Positions 56,865 to 60,208 of a DNA stretch of 60,208 bases are shown here, piece after piece. Within the stretch, counting starts at the first letter, position 1; each line of letters starts with the position of its first letter. Origin of the DNA: Bacillota bacterium (GTDB lineage: Bacteria > Bacillota > Sulfobacillia > Sulfobacillales > Sulfobacillaceae); assembly GCA_021784595.1 (NCBI GenBank), contig JAJYHT010000064.1:1-60208 (forward strand), given 5' to 3'. The translations under genes and the position numbers were made by a program. The notes under the pieces are model-generated. The model searched no databases. It worked only from the letters and a program-made list of their open reading frames with translations, and was not told the origin of the DNA.

Positions 56865-57187
56865 CCTCTCGGTTTTTCTATTGTTAGGTGTTCAGCTAGC
56901 CGTAAAAGCGCTCCACTCCATGTTTTACCTTGGTTGTCGGCGCGGATCGAGTGCGATCCTCCGCCATCCAGAGCGTTCTGGATGACAAACTTTAACGCCA
57001 TCAATCCCGGAACTTCCCAGCGCTCGACGATTCCGATCCCCATTGGTGCAAAATACGTGCGTACTTGCTCAGCTGACAACAAATCTTTAAGTTGCTGATA
57101 GCAGTCTTCGGTATAGGTGAAAAGACTAATATCTACGTGATCACCTTTGTCTGACGAGCGAGCATAGGCCATATCCTGAATTTTCAT
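56861..57187 (-). CDS. AtuA C-terminal-type domain protein, separate small gene
   Basis: About 108 residues. MAYARSSDKGDHVDISLFTY at the N-terminus is the hallmark of the C-terminal ferredoxin-fold domain that ends AtuA proteins of the acyclic terpene utilisation pathway. Here it is its own gene, overlapping both neighbours by ATGA-type four bases, so stoichiometric production with the AtuA-like protein is likely. Confidence 0.8.
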   Translation of the reverse strand: MKIQDMAYARSSDKGDHVDISLFTYTEDCYQQLKDLLSAEQVRTYFAPMGIGIVERWEVPGLMALKFVIQNALDGGGSHSIRADNQGKTWSGALLRLAEHLTIEKPRG

Positions 57188-58545
57188 CCTCTGACCTCCT
57201 CAATGGTTACGTGCACGTTCTGATCGACTGGATCGCGATCGACTAGGCTGGGCCACAGTCCCATCAAACCGCGAGCTCGATCCACGCCTATCAACCCACT
57301 CGCGGTCGGCGGCCCGCCGAGCGCTAAGGGAACCATTAATCGGCTGATTTGTTCCGCGGCCCGACGATCCTGAGTTCTGACCGCAAATCGCAAGTAGATC
57401 TCATTCAACTGGTCGGCATACTGGTCGCTGGCCAAGGGACCATGGAGCGAGTTATACCCCAAATATTCCGCACGAATTTCTTCGACTGGAACTCCTAGGC
57501 GGGCAATTTGCGCTCGTAGAATGCTTTCGGTAGCTTGGGCCTTTTTCAGCGCGTCAGGCCAGCTATAGCCCAGCATGCCCTGCCCCATATAGCCGTCTTG
57601 GTAGCCCAAAAGGGCCTTATATTGCTGCGGACGGGGAGTGCCCTTAATGCCGCAAACTTTTACGCGATCAGGTCCGACTTCTTCTATGCGGGCTCCGGTG
57701 ACATCGACCACCACATCTGGAGTCCTGTAGGCATGGGGATTATGGATTTCATACAACAATTGCTCGCGTACGGTGTCATAACTGACGCGACCCCCAGTAC
57801 CGGGGGTTTTGGTGATAATTATCTCATCGCCATTTTGAATTTCGGCAATGGGAAATCCAATGTGGTCCAACCCGGTGATGGCATCCCAGTGGCCGCCATG
57901 ATTACCACCGGTGACTTGGGAAGAACATTCCAATAAGTGCCCCACCACGGTGCCTAAGGCCACTTGATTCCAATCGTCCCAGTCCCATCCCAGGTGATGG
58001 ATGATGGGGGCTAAAAATAGCGACGGGTCGGCGACTCGCCCCGTGATGACCAAATCAGCTCCTTGTTCCAGCGCTTTGACTATGGGGCGGGCTCCCAAGT
58101 ACACGTTGGCAAATAAGGCGCGGGACCGAATGTCGCCCGGCAGGGCTGCGCCGGTTTCCATGTGTTGAAATGGCATGAACTCGTCTAATCGATTCAACAC
58201 GGCATCCCCTTGGACAACACCGACTTTCAATGTCAAACCCATGGAGGAGGCTACATCGATGGCTCTGTCGGCGGCTGCCCGAGGATTGAGTCCGCCTGCG
58301 TTGGTGATAATGCGAATGCCGTTTTTGACGGCGTCGGAGAGCGTGGCTTTCAACATGGGAATTAAATCTTTGGTGTACCCCTCTTGAGGGTTTCTCGCTC
58401 TATCTTTTTGTAAAATGGCGAGAGTGAGTTCAGCCAGATCTTCAAAGCACACGTAGTCCACAGCCTGTTTTTGAATCATCTCGATGGCGGGCAGAAAAGT
58501 GTCGCCGTAAAATCCAACGCCTGCTCCAATTCGCAGCGTATCCAT
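57184..58545 (-). CDS. AtuA-like (DUF1446) protein, N-terminal part
   Basis: About 453 residues of the AtuA family: RIGAGVGFYGDTFLPAIEM, VDYVCFEDLAELTLAI and GADLVITGRVADPSLFLAPI, GNHGGHWDAITGLDHIGFPI are typical (quoted in part). Function in the acyclic terpene pathway is known only genetically. AGGAGG RBS before ATG 58545. The usual C-terminal domain is the next gene. It lies between an enoyl-CoA hydratase and a carboxyltransferase, consistent with a branched acyl-CoA route. Confidence 0.85.
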   Translation of the reverse strand: MDTLRIGAGVGFYGDTFLPAIEMIQKQAVDYVCFEDLAELTLAILQKDRARNPQEGYTKDLIPMLKATLSDAVKNGIRIITNAGGLNPRAAADRAIDVASSMGLTLKVGVVQGDAVLNRLDEFMPFQHMETGAALPGDIRSRALFANVYLGARPIVKALEQGADLVITGRVADPSLFLAPIIHHLGWDWDDWNQVALGTVVGHLLECSSQVTGGNHGGHWDAITGLDHIGFPIAEIQNGDEIIITKTPGTGGRVSYDTVREQLLYEIHNPHAYRTPDVVVDVTGARIEEVGPDRVKVCGIKGTPRPQQYKALLGYQDGYMGQGMLGYSWPDALKKAQATESILRAQIARLGVPVEEIRAEYLGYNSLHGPLASDQYADQLNEIYLRFAVRTQDRRAAEQISRLMVPLALGGPPTASGLIGVDRARGLMGLWPSLVDRDPVDQNVHVTIEEVRG

Positions 58546-58576
58546 TGGTGAATTCCTCCTCGTGTGATGGCGTGGG

Positions 58577-59344
58577 TTAGTCATCGGGATACTGCTGGTG
58601 AGGATGAAGAAACCGTTCGACGTTTTGCGCCAAGGCTTCGCTCTTAAAGGTTAAAAGGCGTAAGAGGCCAACGTAATCAAAGGGCCAGCTGCCAGGGTCT
58701 GTCAAGTGGTTGAAGGCCTCCAGTCCTGTACTGATCGCCAAGTTACTGCGCGAGGCCAGCATTATCGCAATTTCCTCGGCGCTACCCTGAACATCGTCCG
58801 ATACTTGATGAATTAAGCCGTAGGCGAGGGCGTCGTCTGCCCCGAAAACCCGGCTGGACAAGGCTAATTCGAGAGTTCTGCGTGGTCCCATGGCCCTTGA
58901 CAGCAAGGGAAAAATTCCAAAAGGAAACAGGCCCAGTTTCACCTCTGGCAGAGCAAAAGTCGCGTCGGGCCGGGCTACTGCCACATGCGCCATAGCTATT
59001 AAACCTAACCCCCCGCCGCGGCTCGCGCCCCCCACGGCAGCGACGATGGGGGTGCGAATCTTAAGTCCAAAAGAAAATAGCGCCATGCTAGGCTCAATAT
59101 CTCGGTAGCCTTGCTCCAAGGGTTTGCTCTGAGCTGCCCTAAAGTCATTTAGGTCGCCACCCGCGCAAAAATTCTTGCCAGCCGCACTTAGCATGATGGA
59201 CCGAACCTGCGGATTTTGGTCCACTTGCCGTAAAATGGTGGTCAGTTCAGAAACCATGGCGTCTGACAGGGCGTTGCCGTTGTGGGCAGCATTCATTTGC
59301 ACATGGGCCACGCCTTCATTTATGTCAACTGATACTATGCTCAT
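58577..59344 (-). CDS. Enoyl-CoA hydratase/isomerase
   Basis: About 255 residues, crotonase fold. Oxyanion-hole segments GKNFCAGGDLNDF and VGGASRGGGLGLIAMAHVAVA, with PEVKLGLFPFGIFPLL where a catalytic Glu usually sits. Start ATG 59344 with GGAGG RBS. Follows tetR by 35 bases. Hydrates an enoyl-CoA; the carboxylase and AtuA neighbours suggest a branched or isohexenyl substrate. Confidence 0.9.
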   Translation of the reverse strand: MSIVSVDINEGVAHVQMNAAHNGNALSDAMVSELTTILRQVDQNPQVRSIMLSAAGKNFCAGGDLNDFRAAQSKPLEQGYRDIEPSMALFSFGLKIRTPIVAAVGGASRGGGLGLIAMAHVAVARPDATFALPEVKLGLFPFGIFPLLSRAMGPRRTLELALSSRVFGADDALAYGLIHQVSDDVQGSAEEIAIMLASRSNLAISTGLEAFNHLTDPGSWPFDYVGLLRLLTFKSEALAQNVERFLHPHQQYPDD

Positions 59345-59379
59345 TGTCTACCTCCATAACGTGGCATCAATTGTAAGGA

Positions 59380-60084
59380 CTAAGTCAAGCGAGGCGGCAA
59401 AGAAGACTCTAACCTATCCGGAGACGTCAGGCCGCCTACGATGACTTCTGCGAACCATTGGCCCACATGGGTCGCGTCCAATGGGGTTCCCTGCGTCGGA
59501 CTGTGATACCACCGGGCGACCCAGTTGACCGCGCCCAGAAGAAACAGCGTGGCCAGTTTTGGATCGTCAACAGAAAATTGTCCTTGTGCAATGCCGAGCG
59601 CAATGACGTCCTGGACCTGGTTCTCGTAGCGGTGGCGAAGCTCGTATAGGGCCGGAAAGGTTTGGGGGTCCAAGACCTGATCAAATCGCATCACGAGCAT
59701 GGGCGATGCCGGATGGTTTGCCAAGCTTTTCACATGCTCTAGAACAATGCCATGCAAGATGTCTCTGGGACTGGCATATTCCTTTTGCAGATGCTCCAAG
59801 GTCTGTGAAAGGTGCGTGATGGCATTTTCCAAAATTAAGGCGGCAATTTCCTCTTTACTGTTGACGTAATTGTAGAGGCCGGTTTTGGTTAATCCCATTT
59901 CATCGGCAATCATCTCTAATGTGGTGGCCTCATATCCCTTGTCTGTAAATTGGCGCGAGGCTACCCTTAATAACTCGCGCAGGCGGTGTTGGCGGCGTAT
60001 TTCTTGGCGTTGTTTGGATTTGGGCAGCACTTCTCCGGACAATTCATCAGCATCCCTTCGCAAGCCGAAATTCATGTGAACCAT
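59380..60084 (-). CDS. TetR-family regulator of the acyl-CoA operon
   Basis: About 235 residues. HTH TTLEMIADEMGLTKTGLYNYVNSKEEI is shown in part; N-terminal TetR fold, then a ligand-binding helical domain. Probably binds an acyl-CoA, as FadR/PaaR-like TetR proteins do. Start ATG 60084 chosen because the promoter (60147-60112) and a dyad lie upstream of it; ATG 60075 possible. No clear RBS. First gene of the operon, likely autoregulated. Confidence 0.85.
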   Translation of the reverse strand: MVHMNFGLRRDADELSGEVLPKSKQRQEIRRQHRLRELLRVASRQFTDKGYEATTLEMIADEMGLTKTGLYNYVNSKEEIAALILENAITHLSQTLEHLQKEYASPRDILHGIVLEHVKSLANHPASPMLVMRFDQVLDPQTFPALYELRHRYENQVQDVIALGIAQGQFSVDDPKLATLFLLGAVNWVARWYHSPTQGTPLDATHVGQWFAEVIVGGLTSPDRLESSLPPRLT

Positions 60085-60094
60085 GTTCGTTATG

Positions 60095-60147
60095 ATGACT
60101 AGTATTGATCTATGAGTCATGTTAGAATTAGCGCGCAAATATGTCAA
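60095..60147 (-). promoter_or_regulatory. Promoter and operator of the TetR-led operon
   Basis: On the minus strand: TTGACA (60147-60142), 17-nt spacer, TAACAT (60124-60119) as -10. ATGACT-N14-AGTCAT (60095-60120) is a 6-bp-armed dyad just downstream of the -10, the usual place for a TetR autorepression site. Confidence 0.6.
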
Positions 60148-60208
60148 TCTATAGTTTCCTTGCTGATCTGGTGCAGTATACGTGAGAATGCGGAGGTCAC
60201 ATTGTTGA

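Overview
The window looks like a chromosomal segment of a low-to-medium GC Gram-positive bacterium (Bacillota). Strong AGGAGG-type ribosome binding sites, frequent TTG and GTG starts, a gatCAB operon, a CitR/CitA-like divergent pair, a YerC-like gene and pcrA-ligA in tandem point that way. Arsenite oxidase beside an ars operon, several degraded insertion elements and aromatic catabolism would suit an acidophilic mixotroph such as Sulfobacillus, but that placement is inference from gene content; I could run no search.

Layout. (1) 1-10475: arsenic island. The end of aioB and all of aioA (arsenite oxidase) are followed by two arsR genes and a run encoding an AhpD/CMD-like protein, ArsD, two separate ArsA halves, a DsrE-like and an FmdE-like protein, ArsB and a CoA-disulfide-reductase-like flavoprotein. 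(2) 10695-13794: a glycolipid-binding-fold protein, a LysR regulator divergent from a citrate synthase paralogue with Glu at the catalytic Asp position, and a one-domain GDT1/UPF0016 membrane protein. (3) 13884-17950: a tRNA-Arg(CCG) followed by scrap from mobile elements: nine perfect copies of an 8-bp repeat, an excisionase-like gene, the 3' end of a group II intron, an intact-looking IS110-family transposase and a cluster of perfect palindromes. (4) 17950-25004: yerC-like gene, pcrA, ligA and two oligopeptide ABC ATPases. (5) 25005-27290: decayed DNA with an Rpn/PDDEXK-type pseudogene and a probable IS630 relic. (6) 27290-31073: ArsR-rhodanese fusion regulator, methyltransferase, MFS exporter and an RCK channel protein with an altered pore signature. 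(7) 31333-36820: gatC-gatA-gatB-ldcA-rlmD, tightly overlapped housekeeping genes; then an amino-acid permease, a thioesterase and an amidohydrolase. (8) 40385-45454: seven translationally coupled genes that look like a reduced type IV secretion apparatus (VirB2, VirB6, VirB3, split VirB4) plus a SAF-domain protein and a TadZ/CpaE-like protein. (9) 45455-47950: decayed DNA around a paaI-type thioesterase. (10) 47951-53666: paaABCD, paaK and an aldehyde dehydrogenase for aerobic phenylacetate breakdown. (11) 53713-60147, minus strand: a TetR-led operon with enoyl-CoA hydratase, an AtuA-like protein split into two genes, a biotin-dependent carboxyltransferase beta chain and an acyl-CoA synthetase.

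How they work together. The first block would oxidise As(III) outside the membrane and pump the rest out with an ArsA-driven ArsB, with several thiol/disulfide proteins added to the usual set. The last two blocks feed phenylacetate and a branched or terpenoid acyl-CoA into central metabolism. The least explained pieces are the 40385-45454 secretion-like cluster, the palindrome array at 17318-17468, and the extra thiol-redox genes in the ars operon.
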